A program made the translations under genes and the position numbers. The notes below the pieces were generated by a model. That model saw only the letters and a list, made by a program, of their open reading frames with translations. It did no database searches and was not told where the DNA came from. Below are positions 16,984 to 24,931 of a DNA stretch of 64,000 nt, in pieces; within the stretch, counting starts at the first letter, position 1; each line of letters starts with the position of its first letter. This stretch comes from Patulibacter sp052039575 (GTDB lineage: Bacteria > Actinomycetota > Thermoleophilia > Solirubrobacterales > Solirubrobacteraceae): contig JBQGEK010000144.1 in assembly GCA_052039575.1 (NCBI GenBank), forward strand, positions 1 through 64,000, given 5' to 3'.

Positions 16984-17916
16984 CTACAGCTTGCGGCGGT
17001 CGACCGCCACGTACGACCCGAGATGGCGCTTGGCCACGCCCTTCATCTCGGAGGCGGCATCGGCCACGGCCGTCGTCGAGCGCGGGTGGGCAGCCGTCCA
17101 CAGGACACCGCCGATCGAGACCGACATCAACGGCACTTCAGTGGTGCCGCCCTCCCGGGTCTCAACGATCACCGTGCCGCGCTCGCGCTCCGCTGCGTCG
17201 TAGAACCCTGGAGACAGCCTGTCGAAGGCGGCGGCGGCGGCATCGGCCAACGCCCGGGCATCGTCGATGCCGGTGACGATGCCGAAATCGTCGCCACCGA
17301 TGTGCCCCAGCACGGCCGCAACGCCCTGAGCCTCGACCTGAGCGTGAAGCATTTGGGCGGTGGCGGCGATCACGCCGTCCCCGCGGACATACCCGTACCG
17401 GTCGTTGTACGCCTTGAAGTTGTCGAGATCGACGTGCAGGAACGCGAACTCGCTGCCGTCGTCGAGCCGGTTCTGCAGGTCGCGCGTCAGCAGCAGGTTG
17501 CCGGGCAGCCCCGTGAGCGGGCTGACCCCGCCGAGCAGCGCCCGTCGGCGTGCGGCGCCGACGATCCGCGCCAGCAGCTCGTCCGGCTGGAACGGCTTGG
17601 CGACGTAGTCGTCGGCCCCGGCGGCCAGCAGCTCGAGCACCGCGTCGGTGTTGTCGTCCCCGGCCACGCAGATCACGGGGATCAGGGCGGTGCGGTGGTC
17701 GGTCTTGAGCTGCCGCAGCAGCCCCGGTCCAGTGCCAGCCAGCACGCACGAATCCAGCACGATCGCGTCCGGTCGCAACGCGACGGCGGCCTGCACGGGG
17801 TCGTCGTCCGGCGGGACCACGCGACAGTCGCACCCGCGCTCGCGGAGCACCCCGACCGTGACCTGCGCCCCGTGCCTCTCGGTGTCCACCACCAAGATCC
17901 GCAGGTCGCTGACCAC
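16984..17916 (-). CDS. response-regulator receiver fused to GGDEF domain (GGDDF variant)
   Basis: A 310-residue protein starting at GTG 17914-17916, about ten bases after GGGGGAG; an in-frame GTG at 18012 would add 32 low-complexity residues. Residues 1-120 are a CheY-like receiver (LRILVVDTE; phospho-acceptor Asp in AIVLDSCVL; conserved Lys in VAKPF). Residues ~140-305 are a diguanylate-cyclase fold with HVDLDNFKAYNDRYGYVRGD and signature HIGGDDFGIV, so the active loop reads GGDDF. I see no RxxD inhibitory site five residues upstream. It may make c-di-GMP, or be a non-catalytic or alternative-nucleotide variant. It is the only GGDEF-type gene in the window. Confidence 0.88.
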   Translation of the reverse strand: MVSDLRILVVDTERHGAQVTVGVLRERGCDCRVVPPDDDPVQAAVALRPDAIVLDSCVLAGTGPGLLRQLKTDHRTALIPVICVAGDDNTDAVLELLAAGADDYVAKPFQPDELLARIVGAARRRALLGGVSPLTGLPGNLLLTRDLQNRLDDGSEFAFLHVDLDNFKAYNDRYGYVRGDGVIAATAQMLHAQVEAQGVAAVLGHIGGDDFGIVTGIDDARALADAAAAAFDRLSPGFYDAAERERGTVIVETREGGTTEVPLMSVSIGGVLWTAAHPRSTTAVADAASEMKGVAKRHLGSYVAVDRRKL

Positions 17917-18487
17917 GCTGCGCTCGCTCCCCCGGTGACCCACCCGGTCAGCCACGGCCTCGAGCCTCGGTCGCTCGTCCGGCGCGTCGGACTCCAGTGC
18001 CCGTCGGCGCACCCGGCTTCATCATGAGCCGAGCCGCCGACCGTCCAGACCCGCCATCCGCGTCCGACGGGCTCCGGTGTCGCCGCGGCCCGGATACGAC
18101 GCCCCGAACGCGGTCGCCACCGGTTCCGGTGCGCGCCCGCATACGCTGCGGCGTCGCTGATCGAATCGGGAGCACGCCCCGCCAATATACCTTGAATTGG
18201 AACCGTTCAGCGTGCGGTTTCGGGTCAGCCATTTACCGCACCGTGGGATCCCTCGTCGGACACGCCGTGAGCCCGGGAACCCCGTGGCACCGCGTGTTCG
18301 CCGCGACACCGCCCCGGCCAGGCGTCGCACCTCCCAAGACATCAGGGGGACACTTCACCGCGGAAAACCCCCGGCAGCAGAGGTGGCGACCACCCGTATA
18401 TCCCGGGCGCACCAACATGGCGATCGCCAGGGACCGGGCGCGCGGCGCGCGCCGGCCCCGCCCGGGACACCAGTCAGGCCTGGGCGC
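17917..18487. other. 571-bp gene-poor intergenic region
   Basis: I find no convincing gene here. It holds an AT-rich patch at 18183-18210 with a minus-strand TATATT box (18184-18189), which could start a ~260-nt leader for the GGDEF gene. Structured GC-rich sequence follows at 18320-18430, including several G/C runs. Frames of 60-105 codons on both strands overlap each other and have no consistent start signals or protein-like composition. Confidence 0.5.
18437..18453 (-). terminator. hairpin terminator of the TetR gene
   Basis: GGCGCGC / GCGCGCC, a 7-bp perfect stem with a 3-base loop, 35 bp past the stop of the minus-strand TetR gene. No T tract. Confidence 0.5.
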
Positions 18488-19123
18488 TCACTGCGACGCC
18501 CACTGCAGCGCACCGGTGACGATCATCCGCATCTGCGACTCGTTGTCGCGCTGGATCTCGGTGTCGTCTTCGGGCGCCGCGTCCAGCATCCGCTCCGCGG
18601 TGCTGACCATCACGGTGACGATCAGGCGCGCCAGCGTGTCGAGACCCTTCCGCGGCAACTTCTCGAGCACGGGGTAGCCCGCCAGGTCGTCGACCAGCTC
18701 GGCCGAGAACAGATCGATCTCGTGGCTGATCTCCTCCCGCAGGGCCTGCACCCCGCCCGCACGCTCGCGGGCGATGAACCGGTAGTGGGTCTCGAACTCG
18801 CGGACGTGGCGGACCAGCGTCTCCGACGACGCGTGGATGTTCGCCCACGGCTCGGTGACGCGAGCCCGCTCCTGGCGCATCATCTCGCGTAGGGAGCGGA
18901 AGGATTCGTCGACCAGGACGAGTCCGAGCTCCTCCATGCTCGCGAAATGCCGGTAGAACGCGGTCGGCGTGATGCCGGCGTTCTTGGCGACTTCACGCAG
19001 ACTGATGGCACCGAAGCTCTGGTGCTCGAGAAGCCCGAGCGCCGCGTCGAGCAAGGCCCGCCTCGTCCGCTGCTTTCTTCCCTGCCGCGACGTGCTGGCG
19101 GGCGATCCGTCAGTCTCAACCAC
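18488..19123 (-). CDS. desT: FabR/DesT-like TetR family repressor of fatty-acid desaturation
   Basis: A 211-residue TetR regulator. The best start is GTG 19121-19123, preceded by AGGAAGGGG six bases upstream; a weaker ATG lies at 19162. The HTH is ISLREVAKNAGITPTAFYRHF (~40-60), followed by ASMEELGLVLVDESFRSLRE, then MMRQERARV. That D/M-EELG-VDES-LR-MRQ run is characteristic of FabR and DesT, repressors that sense the saturated/unsaturated acyl-CoA ratio. The divergent neighbours are a ferredoxin-type reductase and a membrane desaturase, the same set as Pseudomonas desT-desCB. A DesT-like operator lies on the reductase promoter. The symbol is assigned by similarity and context. Confidence 0.85.
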   Translation of the reverse strand: MVETDGSPASTSRQGRKQRTRRALLDAALGLLEHQSFGAISLREVAKNAGITPTAFYRHFASMEELGLVLVDESFRSLREMMRQERARVTEPWANIHASSETLVRHVREFETHYRFIARERAGGVQALREEISHEIDLFSAELVDDLAGYPVLEKLPRKGLDTLARLIVTVMVSTAERMLDAAPEDDTEIQRDNESQMRMIVTGALQWASQ

Positions 19124-19202
19124 GACATTCCCCTTCCTCGCCGAGACGGTCAACACCTGCATTTGGCAACGCAGCCGAGTGCTGGTGTGCCCGATGTCAC
19201 GG

Positions 19203-19208
19203 ATTCTA
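19203..19208 (-). promoter_or_regulatory. -10 element of the TetR gene
   Basis: Minus-strand TAGAAT, near consensus, about 80 bp upstream of the chosen GTG. No good -35 is visible at 16-18 bp. Its spacing from the divergent promoter (19222-19250) allows one repressor to affect both. Confidence 0.4.
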
Positions 19209-19221
19209 GGCCACTTTCACC

Positions 19222-19250
19222 TTGACCCCGATCCCGAGGGCCCCTACTTT
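19222..19250 (+). promoter_or_regulatory. sigma-70 promoter of the reductase-desaturase genes
   Basis: TTGACC (19222-19227), 17-bp spacer, TACTTT (19245-19250). Predicted start near 19257 gives a ~38-nt leader before the GTG at 19295. Confidence 0.65.
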
Positions 19251-19267
19251 GTGCACAAGCGTTCACT
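19250..19267. promoter_or_regulatory. DesT/FabR-like operator
   Basis: The minus strand reads AGTGAACGCTTGTGCACA. From memory, the Pseudomonas aeruginosa DesT site is AGTGAACGCTTGTTGACT, so the first 13 bases are identical and the pattern is an imperfect palindrome with AGTGAAC/GTGCACA halves. It starts on the last base of the -10 box and covers the predicted transcription start, the ideal position for repression by the divergent TetR protein. Confidence 0.7.
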
Positions 19268-19294
19268 GAGCAGCCCTCGACGCCGACCTCTCTC

Positions 19295-20455
19295 GTGACC
19301 TCCCCCACCCCCCGCACCGACATCGCTCGCGCCGAGCCGACCTCCCCGCCGTCCCGCCGCCGCACCGGCGGACTCGCCCAACGGTTGCTCGGCACGCAGC
19401 TCGCCGACGCGCTCGCCGGACCGCACAACGTCGACCACTACCTCGAGATCCTGCGCCCCGACTGGGCCGTGAAGCGGATCCGCGGCAAGGTCGTCGCCGT
19501 CCGCCATCAGAACGACGACAGCATCACCCTGACGCTGTCGCCGACCGGCACCTGGCCGGGATTCCGCGCCGGCCAGCACGTCGAGATCGCCGTCGAGATC
19601 GACGGCGTCCGGCACCGACGCTGCTACTCGCCGTCCGGCTCGGCGCACCACGCCACGCGCCGGATCGAGCTGACGATCCGGACCCACGACGAGGGCGTCG
19701 TCTCGCGGCACCTCAAGCAGCATGCTCACGTCGGGATGTTCGTCGGCCTCTCGGCACCGCGCGGCGACGAGTTCGTGCTGCCGGAGGTCCGCCCCGGACG
19801 GATCGTCCTGATCAGCGGCGGCAGCGGGATCACCCCGGTGCTGTCGATGCTGCGGACGCTGACCGACGAGGGCTACGGCGGGCAGATCGCGTTCCTCCAC
19901 TACGCCCGCAGCCGCGGCGACGTGCTCTACGGCGACGACCTCGATGCGCTTGCCGCCGCCCACCCGAACGTCACGGTCCTGCGCGGCTACACGCGCGACC
20001 TCGGCGGCGAGCTCGACGGCCGGTTCGGCGCGGAGCACCTGGCGCGCGCACTGCCCGACGACGCCGACGCCGCGGCGTTCGCCTGCGGACCGGGAGGCCT
20101 GGTCGAGTCGGTCCGCGCGCTGTGGGCCGAACAGGACCTGCGGACCCCGCTGCGGTTCGAGCACTTCGCGCCGCCCGAACTGCCGGCGACCGATCCCGAG
20201 CTGCTCGGGTCGGTGACCTTCGCCCGCAGCGGAGCGACCGTCGACGCCAGCGACCGACCGCTGCTGGAGCAGGCCGAGACCGCGGGCCTAACGCCGACGC
20301 ACGGGTGCCGGATGGGCATCTGCCTGACCTGCAAGTGCCGACTCGACCGGGGCCAGGTCCGCGACACGCTGACCGGGGAGATCTACGGAGCCCCCGGTGA
20401 GGAGATCCGGATCTGCGTCGCCTCACCCGTGGGAGACGTGACCCTTGACCTGTAG
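19295..20455 (+). CDS. desC: flavodoxin/ferredoxin reductase with 2Fe-2S domain (DesC-like desaturase electron donor)
   Basis: A 386-residue three-domain reductase. An N-terminal ~45 residues precede the FAD-binding beta-barrel with RCYS (~111-114). The NAD(P)-binding domain has GGSGITPVLSML (~172-183) and a terminal ACGPGGLVE. The C-terminal plant-type ferredoxin has THGCRMGICLTCKC (Cys at ~338, 343, 346) and a fourth Cys in ICVASP (~375). Such proteins pass electrons from NADPH to di-iron membrane desaturases. GTG start; no strong ribosome site, short leader. The next gene is the desaturase 254 bp downstream. Pseudomonas DesC and mycobacterial Rv3230c are the closest functional models. Confidence 0.92.
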   Translation: MTSPTPRTDIARAEPTSPPSRRRTGGLAQRLLGTQLADALAGPHNVDHYLEILRPDWAVKRIRGKVVAVRHQNDDSITLTLSPTGTWPGFRAGQHVEIAVEIDGVRHRRCYSPSGSAHHATRRIELTIRTHDEGVVSRHLKQHAHVGMFVGLSAPRGDEFVLPEVRPGRIVLISGGSGITPVLSMLRTLTDEGYGGQIAFLHYARSRGDVLYGDDLDALAAAHPNVTVLRGYTRDLGGELDGRFGAEHLARALPDDADAAAFACGPGGLVESVRALWAEQDLRTPLRFEHFAPPELPATDPELLGSVTFARSGATVDASDRPLLEQAETAGLTPTHGCRMGICLTCKCRLDRGQVRDTLTGEIYGAPGEEIRICVASPVGDVTLDL

Positions 20456-20709
20456 ACGGCGATTCCACGGCCGCCGAGTCCGGCCTCCCAACCAGTAGCC
20501 GGTCCCGACCGGTGGGCCGGAAGACACCAGCTAGCCCCACCCCGGAACCCCAGCCACCCCGCTCGGCCGCGACGCCGCCGAGCGTCACGATCAACGCACG
20601 GCGGCGAGCGCCGGGGCCGCCCCTGCCTTCGCCACGCCACCCCCTTCCTGCGATTCCGCGCCACCGCGACCGCAACCCCTTCACAGCGACGCACCCGAGG
20701 AGCACCACC

Positions 20710-22077
20710 ATGAGCACCCCGATTGCCGTTCCCCCCTCCACCGACCTCGACTTGGACGACACCATCGCCGTCCCGAAGTCGGACAAGCCGCTGTCGCCGC
20801 GTGCCCCCGATGCGGACTTCGACGCCACACCGACCGATCCGGCCGACGCCGCCCAGCAGCCGGGGCCGCTCCGCGCGGTCCCGCACCTGAGCCAGGCCGA
20901 CCTGGACGCCTTCGGTGCCGAGATGGAAGCGATTCGGGCTCGCGTCATGGGCGAGCTCGGCGAGCGCGACGCGACCTACATCCGCCGGATCATCAAGGCC
21001 CAGCGCCGGCTCGAGATCGCGGGCCGCGTGCTCGGCGAGCTCGCCTTCCTGCCGCCGGCCTGGATCGCGTCGGTGGCCACGCTCTCCGCGTCGAAGATCC
21101 TCGACAACATGGAGATCGGCCACAACGTCATGCACGGCCAGTACGACTGGATGCAGGACGAGGAGCTCAACGGCCGCACGTTCGAATGGGACACCGTCTG
21201 CCCGGCGGACCAGTGGCGCCACAGCCACAACTACATGCACCACACCCACACGAACATCGTGGGCAAGGACCGCGACGTCGGCTACGGCATCCTGCGGATG
21301 AGCGAAGACCAGGAGTGGACGCCCTACTACCTGGGCAACCTGCTCTGGGCGAGCCTGCTCGCCACCCTCTTCGAGTACGGCGTCGCCCTGCACGACCTCG
21401 AGACCGAGAACATCGCGAAGGGCGACTTCGACCTGAACGCGAAGATGCCGTTGATCAAGGGCATCGTCAGGAAGATGCGCGGGCAGGTCCTGAAGGACTA
21501 CGTGCTCTTCCCGGCACTGGCCGGGCCGTTCTTCCCGGCGACCCTGTCAGCGAACGTCGCGGCCAACCTGGTCCGCAACTTCTGGACCTTCTCGATCATC
21601 TTCTGCGGCCACTTCCCGGACGGCACCGAGGAGTTCACGATCGAGGAGACCGAGAACGAGACCCGCGGCGGCTGGTACGTGCGGCAGCTGCTCGGGTCGT
21701 CGAACCTGACCGGCGGCAAGCTCTTCCACATCATGTCGGGCAACCTGAGCTTCCAGATCGAGCACCACCTGTTCCCCGACATCCCGGCGCACCGCTACGC
21801 CGAGATCTCGGAGGAGGTCCGCGAGGCGTGCGAGCGCTACGGACTGGAGTACAACACCGGGCCGCTGCCGTATCAGCTGTTCACGGTCTTCCGCAAGATC
21901 GTCAAGCTCTCGTTCCCGAGCGACGACGAGGCGCAGCGGTACGTCGCCAACGGGTCCGCGCCGGCTCCGCTCCGGAACGCCGTCAGGGTCGTCCGCGGTG
22001 GCGTTCGAACCGGTCGTGCCGCGATCCGACCGCTGCGCGCCGTCACTGGGCGCCACGTGCGTTCGCTGTTCGCGTAG
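20710..22077 (+). CDS. desB: membrane fatty-acid (acyl-CoA) desaturase
   Basis: A 455-residue integral membrane di-iron desaturase; ATG 20710 follows GAGGAG. The first ~100 residues are acidic/Pro-rich and soluble. The three histidine boxes are GHNVMHGQ (~137-142), HSHNYMHH (~171-178) and QIEHHLFP (~349-356). Hydrophobic stretches between boxes (LAFLPPAWIASVATLSASKI; NLLWASLLATLFEYG) fit membrane-embedded helices. The Q-x-x-HH third box resembles the DesA3/DesB-type aerobic desaturases that introduce cis double bonds into acyl-CoA. The basic C-terminus (VRGGVRTGRAAIRPLRAVTG) is unusual. It works with the upstream reductase and is likely controlled by the TetR repressor. The exact double-bond position is not predictable. 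Confidence 0.93.
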   Translation: MSTPIAVPPSTDLDLDDTIAVPKSDKPLSPRAPDADFDATPTDPADAAQQPGPLRAVPHLSQADLDAFGAEMEAIRARVMGELGERDATYIRRIIKAQRRLEIAGRVLGELAFLPPAWIASVATLSASKILDNMEIGHNVMHGQYDWMQDEELNGRTFEWDTVCPADQWRHSHNYMHHTHTNIVGKDRDVGYGILRMSEDQEWTPYYLGNLLWASLLATLFEYGVALHDLETENIAKGDFDLNAKMPLIKGIVRKMRGQVLKDYVLFPALAGPFFPATLSANVAANLVRNFWTFSIIFCGHFPDGTEEFTIEETENETRGGWYVRQLLGSSNLTGGKLFHIMSGNLSFQIEHHLFPDIPAHRYAEISEEVREACERYGLEYNTGPLPYQLFTVFRKIVKLSFPSDDEAQRYVANGSAPAPLRNAVRVVRGGVRTGRAAIRPLRAVTGRHVRSLFA

Positions 22078-22118
22078 GCCGCGCCGAGCCCGGGCGCCGC
22101 AGGTCGCTCGGGCGCGGC
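22078..22118 (+). terminator. hairpin terminator after the desaturase
   Basis: GCCGCGCCGAGC pairs with GCTCGGGCGCGGC (one bulged C) around a ~16-nt loop, starting on the last bases of the desaturase stop region. Confidence 0.6.
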
Positions 22119-22150
22119 ACCGCACCTGGAGTACGTCGCACACTCATGGG

Positions 22151-22156
22151 TATGCT
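22151..22156 (+). promoter_or_regulatory. -10 box of a leaderless gene
   Basis: TATGCT ends six bases before the ATG at 22163, so transcription should start on or next to the start codon. No ribosome site precedes that ATG. Confidence 0.5.
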
Positions 22157-22162
22157 CCCTGA

Positions 22163-23224
22163 ATGCGTACGCCATCGACCCACGACCGACCACGACCGAC
22201 CGGGCGGCGGATCCTCGCGATCGCCGCGGCCACCTGCGTCGCGCTGCTTGGCGGGCCCGCGACGGTGAGCGCCGACTCCGCGACGATCACCGTCACCGAC
22301 ACGGCCGGCCGACTCGACCCCGCCGCCGGACTGCCGCGCGTCTTCAAGCTGACCGCCAACAGCGGCGTGCCGGCACGGATCTACGTGAAATACCGCAACG
22401 TCGGCGGGGCTCCGTGCGCGCCGAGCGCGTCCGTTGACACGGGCGAGAACGACTACGAGAGCTTCCTGCCCTACGGACGAGAGCTGAACGGGGACTACAC
22501 CTGGAGCAAGGCCGCAACCTGGCACCGCCGCGGCCCGACCATGTTCTGCATCTGGATCGCGAGCAGCAGCACGTCGATCGCCCAGCCATTCACCCAGGTG
22601 ATCGACTTCCGCGCACCGGTCGGATCACTCAGCCTCGGCGTCACGCCGCTGGTGCCACTGCCCGGCCAGCCGTTCACGCTCGCCCTGAACGGCGCCACCG
22701 AGACACCCAGCCGCCTGTACGTCCGGGTCAAGGCTGGGAGCGGGTGCGCCCCGACCTACGGGAGCGACTCCGGTGACAGCATCGTCGACGGCAACGCCAC
22801 CGACGGCGTGATCGCCGCGACGGCCACGCTCGAGCGTCCGGCCGGGCAGTACACGGCGTGCGCCTGGGTCGCCTCGTCGTCCTCCGACACGGCGCCGATC
22901 GTCGGGCCGCAGTCGCTGACCTTCGACATCGTGACACCGGCACCACCTCCCCCGATCCCGGTGGCACCCAAGCCTCCGGCGTGCGCGGTCGTCGATCGCG
23001 CGGTCCGACGGGGCAAGTCGGTTCGCGTCCGCTGCTACCGCGTGTCCCAGTCCTCGGTACGCGTCCGGTTCAAGCGCGCCAAGCGCACGGTTACCCGCAA
23101 GCTCACGCTGCGCAGCGGCGTCGTGCGGCCGAGCACCCGCGGGCTGGGCCGCGGCACCTGGCGCGTGTCGGTGATCGCAGGTTCGCGCACGATCGGGGCC
23201 GGCCGGGTGTCGGTCCGCCGCTGA
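22163..23224 (+). CDS. secreted two-repeat protein with basic C-terminus, 353 aa
   Basis: A twin-Arg-like leader (RRILAIAAATCVALLGGPAT ... VSA) gives an exported protein. Two homologous ~105-residue beta-rich repeats follow: the first has CAPSASVDTG ... FCIWIASSSTS ... PFTQVIDFR, the second CAPTYGSDSG ... ACAWVASSSSD ... PQSLTFDI. Each probably has one disulphide. A Pro linker (PAPPPPIPVAPKPP) leads to a very basic C-terminal beta-domain (VRVRCYRVSQSSVRVRFKRA). No catalytic motif is visible. Its role is unknown; the exported, modular design is shared with other proteins of this region. A strong hairpin follows. Confidence 0.75.
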   Translation: MRTPSTHDRPRPTGRRILAIAAATCVALLGGPATVSADSATITVTDTAGRLDPAAGLPRVFKLTANSGVPARIYVKYRNVGGAPCAPSASVDTGENDYESFLPYGRELNGDYTWSKAATWHRRGPTMFCIWIASSSTSIAQPFTQVIDFRAPVGSLSLGVTPLVPLPGQPFTLALNGATETPSRLYVRVKAGSGCAPTYGSDSGDSIVDGNATDGVIAATATLERPAGQYTACAWVASSSSDTAPIVGPQSLTFDIVTPAPPPPIPVAPKPPACAVVDRAVRRGKSVRVRCYRVSQSSVRVRFKRAKRTVTRKLTLRSGVVRPSTRGLGRGTWRVSVIAGSRTIGAGRVSVRR

Positions 23225-23238
23225 CCGTTCGGGGCGAC

Positions 23239-23271
23239 GATCCCACCCACGGTCATACCGTGGGTAGGATC
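23239..23271 (+). terminator. strong hairpin terminator
   Basis: GATCC-C-ACCCACGGT pairs with ACCGTGGGT-A-GGATC: a 15-position stem with one C/A mismatch and loop CAT, 15 bp past the stop of the secreted protein gene. Confidence 0.75.
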
Positions 23272-23308
23272 AGTGCGCTGACTCACAGGCCGGGGCCCGG
23301 CGCTGCCC

Positions 23309-23314
23309 TAGCCT
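23309..23314 (+). promoter_or_regulatory. -10 box of a leaderless gene
   Basis: TAGCCT lies exactly six bases before the ATG at 23321; no ribosome site is present. Confidence 0.45.
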
Positions 23315-23320
23315 GCTCGC

Positions 23321-23548
23321 ATGCCTGGCCCACTTGAATCCCGCAAGGACCTCGTGCAGGAGGTCGTCGAATCGGGCGCCACCCACGTGGGTCGGATCGC
23401 CACGATCCTGACCGGCGCGGTGCGCGATGTCACCCGCGAGGTCGGCTCCTGGGCGACCGACCTGTTCGAGATGCGCGAGGCGTCCCAGCGTGCCCGCGCG
23501 GATCGGGAGTCCACCGATCGGGAGTCCGCAGACGGCGACGCCGCCTAG
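23321..23548 (+). CDS. small hydrophilic/amphipathic protein, 75 aa
   Basis: The peptide begins MPGPLESRKDLVQEVVESGA and continues as one long amphipathic helix (THVGRIATILTGAVRDVTREVG, then SWATDLFEMREASQRARADRE). The tail is acidic/Ser-rich. Helix composition resembles phasin-like or gas-vesicle-accessory small proteins, but I cannot assign a family. It lies 5' of the Nudix gene with 70 bp between, each having its own -10 box. Confidence 0.6.
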   Translation: MPGPLESRKDLVQEVVESGATHVGRIATILTGAVRDVTREVGSWATDLFEMREASQRARADRESTDRESADGDAA

Positions 23549-23605
23549 GCCCCGCGACGCCCGCGCCGGGGTCGGCAGGCCCCGGTGCCCGGCATCTCGC
23601 CGCAG

Positions 23606-23611
23606 TAACGT
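23606..23611 (+). promoter_or_regulatory. -10 box of the Nudix gene
   Basis: TAACGT, seven bases before the ATG at 23619, consistent with a leaderless transcript. Confidence 0.4.
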
Positions 23612-23618
23612 TGCCCGC

Positions 23619-24059
23619 ATGGCGCCCGACCCCGAAGCCCAACGCCCGGCCACGACCGACGAGGTCCACGCCGCCGGCGGCGTGATGGTCCGCGACGGCG
23701 CCGTCGCGGTGGTCCACCGCCCGTACCGTCAGGACTGGTCGATCCCGAAGGGCAAGCTCGACCCGGGCGAGAGCTTCGAGCAGGCGGCCGTCCGCGAGCT
23801 CGAGGAGGAGACCGGGTTCTCGGTCGAGCTCGCCGACGAGCTGCCCGAGGTCCGGTACCGCGACCATCACGACCGCCCCAAGCTGGTCCGGTACTGGCTG
23901 ATGCGGATCACCGGAGGCGCGTTCGCCGCCAACGACGAGGTCGACGAGCTGCGCTGGCTGACCCCGGACGACGCCGCCGCGCTTCTGAGCTACACCGCCG
24001 ACCGAGCGCTGGTCACCAGCGACCAGGTCCGGGCGGCCGCGGCCGCGTCACGCAGCTAG
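23619..24059 (+). CDS. Nudix hydrolase (MutT1-like)
   Basis: A 146-residue Nudix protein. After HAAGGVMVRDGAVAVVHRPY comes WSIPKGKLDPGESFEQA, and the full Nudix box G-x5-E-x7-REU-x-EE-x-GU is intact (GKLDPGES..., then AAVRELEEETGF; ~45-67), so metal binding and hydrolysis should work. The W(S/T)(I/L)PKGK lead-in and the RYWLMRI strand resemble the MutT1/Ap4A-type branch. It likely hydrolyses oxidised NTPs or dinucleoside polyphosphates in the cytosol. The upstream extension of the frame is not coding. It converges with a small minus-strand gene 16 bp away. Confidence 0.9.
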   Translation: MAPDPEAQRPATTDEVHAAGGVMVRDGAVAVVHRPYRQDWSIPKGKLDPGESFEQAAVRELEEETGFSVELADELPEVRYRDHHDRPKLVRYWLMRITGGAFAANDEVDELRWLTPDDAAALLSYTADRALVTSDQVRAAAAASRS

Positions 24060-24075
24060 GGCAGGGACCAACCGG

Positions 24076-24381
24076 TCACCGCCGACGCCGGTACCGGGAG
24101 CCGCGTGCGACGCGCTGCGCCGTACGCTCGCGCGCCTGTCGCCGCAGCTGCTCGTCCGGCCGCGAAACCTCAGGAACACGCCCGACCAGGAAGTCCGGCA
24201 CGGGAAGCACCTCGCGTCCGTCGATCGTGTCGAGCAGGATCTGGAGCTTGCAGTACTCCTCGGCCGCCGGAAGCAGCTTGGTCATCCGCTCGATGATCTG
24301 CTGCTCGAGCTCGCGAAGACCGAGGCCATCGGTGAGATCGCCGTTCACGGGGTCCTCGTTGACATCGTCCTCGATACCCAT
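24076..24381 (-). CDS. small uncharacterised protein, 101 aa
   Basis: Starts MGIEDDVNEDPVNGDL with GGGGGAG close upstream. The centre (LRELEQQIIERMTKLLPAAE, then EYCKLQILLDTIDG) is helical and resembles the corresponding helix of the neighbouring winged-helix-like protein (LEPMADEYVRVIAARDALVAG), suggesting the two share an N-terminal module. The tail is strongly basic (RRQARERTAQRVARGSRYRR), possibly nucleic-acid binding. It is downstream of, and in the same direction as, that protein, 96 bp apart. Function unknown. Confidence 0.6.
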   Translation of the reverse strand: MGIEDDVNEDPVNGDLTDGLGLRELEQQIIERMTKLLPAAEEYCKLQILLDTIDGREVLPVPDFLVGRVPEVSRPDEQLRRQARERTAQRVARGSRYRRRR

Positions 24382-24477
24382 CTGCTCCCCCGAGCCCGGA
24401 CCCGCTCTTCAACGCCACGGGTCGATACGCAGTGTGACGCAGCCACCGAGCCCCCTCAAGCACGGCCTGCGTGCGAC

Positions 24478-24897
24478 CTACACCCCGCCTGAGACGCGGA
24501 ACCCCTCGCCGTCGCGCTCGATCCGTCCGAGCCGGTGCAGCCGCGACAGCGGGCGGATCACCAGCCGGGCCCGCTCGCCGGCCGTATAGCCGAGCGCCTG
24601 GGCCAGCTGGCCCGGGGTCACCCCCGGATATCGACGCACCTGCTCGAAGACCGACTCGAGCAACTCGCCGTCCTCGAGCCGGCGACGCTTGGGTGGCTTC
24701 GGTCGTGGCGCCACCGAGACCGGCTCAGGCCTCGGCGTCAGCCCGGCGACCAGCGCGTCCCGAGCCGCGATCACGCGGACGTACTCGTCCGCCATCGGCT
24801 CGAGCTGGCCGCAATGCTCGTCGAACTCGCGGAGGATCCGGGCCAGCAGATCCTCACCGTCGCCACCACCGTTCAACTGCGCGCCAAGGGAACACAT
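24478..24897 (-). CDS. winged-helix-like DNA-binding protein, 139 aa
   Basis: I start it at ATG 24895-24897 (MCSLGAQLNGGG), because a -35/-10 pair places transcription at this codon; the frame is open further upstream. Residues ~15-55 are a helix pair (LLARILREFDEHCGQLEPMA, DEYVRVIAARDALVAG), followed by a basic Pro linker. Residues ~85-139 form a winged helix: LLESVFEQVRRYPGVTPGQL, then AQALGYTAGERARLVIRPLS, then RLHRLGRIERDGEGFRV. It is probably a small regulator. A shorter relative of its helical part lies just downstream. Confidence 0.7.
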   Translation of the reverse strand: MCSLGAQLNGGGDGEDLLARILREFDEHCGQLEPMADEYVRVIAARDALVAGLTPRPEPVSVAPRPKPPKRRRLEDGELLESVFEQVRRYPGVTPGQLAQALGYTAGERARLVIRPLSRLHRLGRIERDGEGFRVSGGV

Positions 24898-24903
24898 GTG
24901 TCC

Positions 24904-24931
24904 ACTGTACACGAGCGGCGCAGCTACGCAA
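24904..24931 (-). promoter_or_regulatory. leaderless promoter of the winged-helix gene
   Basis: Minus strand: TTGCGT, 16-bp spacer, TACAGT, then six bases to the ATG. The start codon therefore coincides with the predicted transcription start. The promoter overlaps the last codons of the upstream RTX-like gene. Confidence 0.6.

Noticed and set aside
18233..18440. Possible riboswitch in the structured intergenic region upstream of the GGDEF gene
   Set aside because: I compared it by eye with c-di-GMP-I, c-di-AMP, TPP and cobalamin consensus elements and found no conserved core. GC-rich stems alone are not enough.
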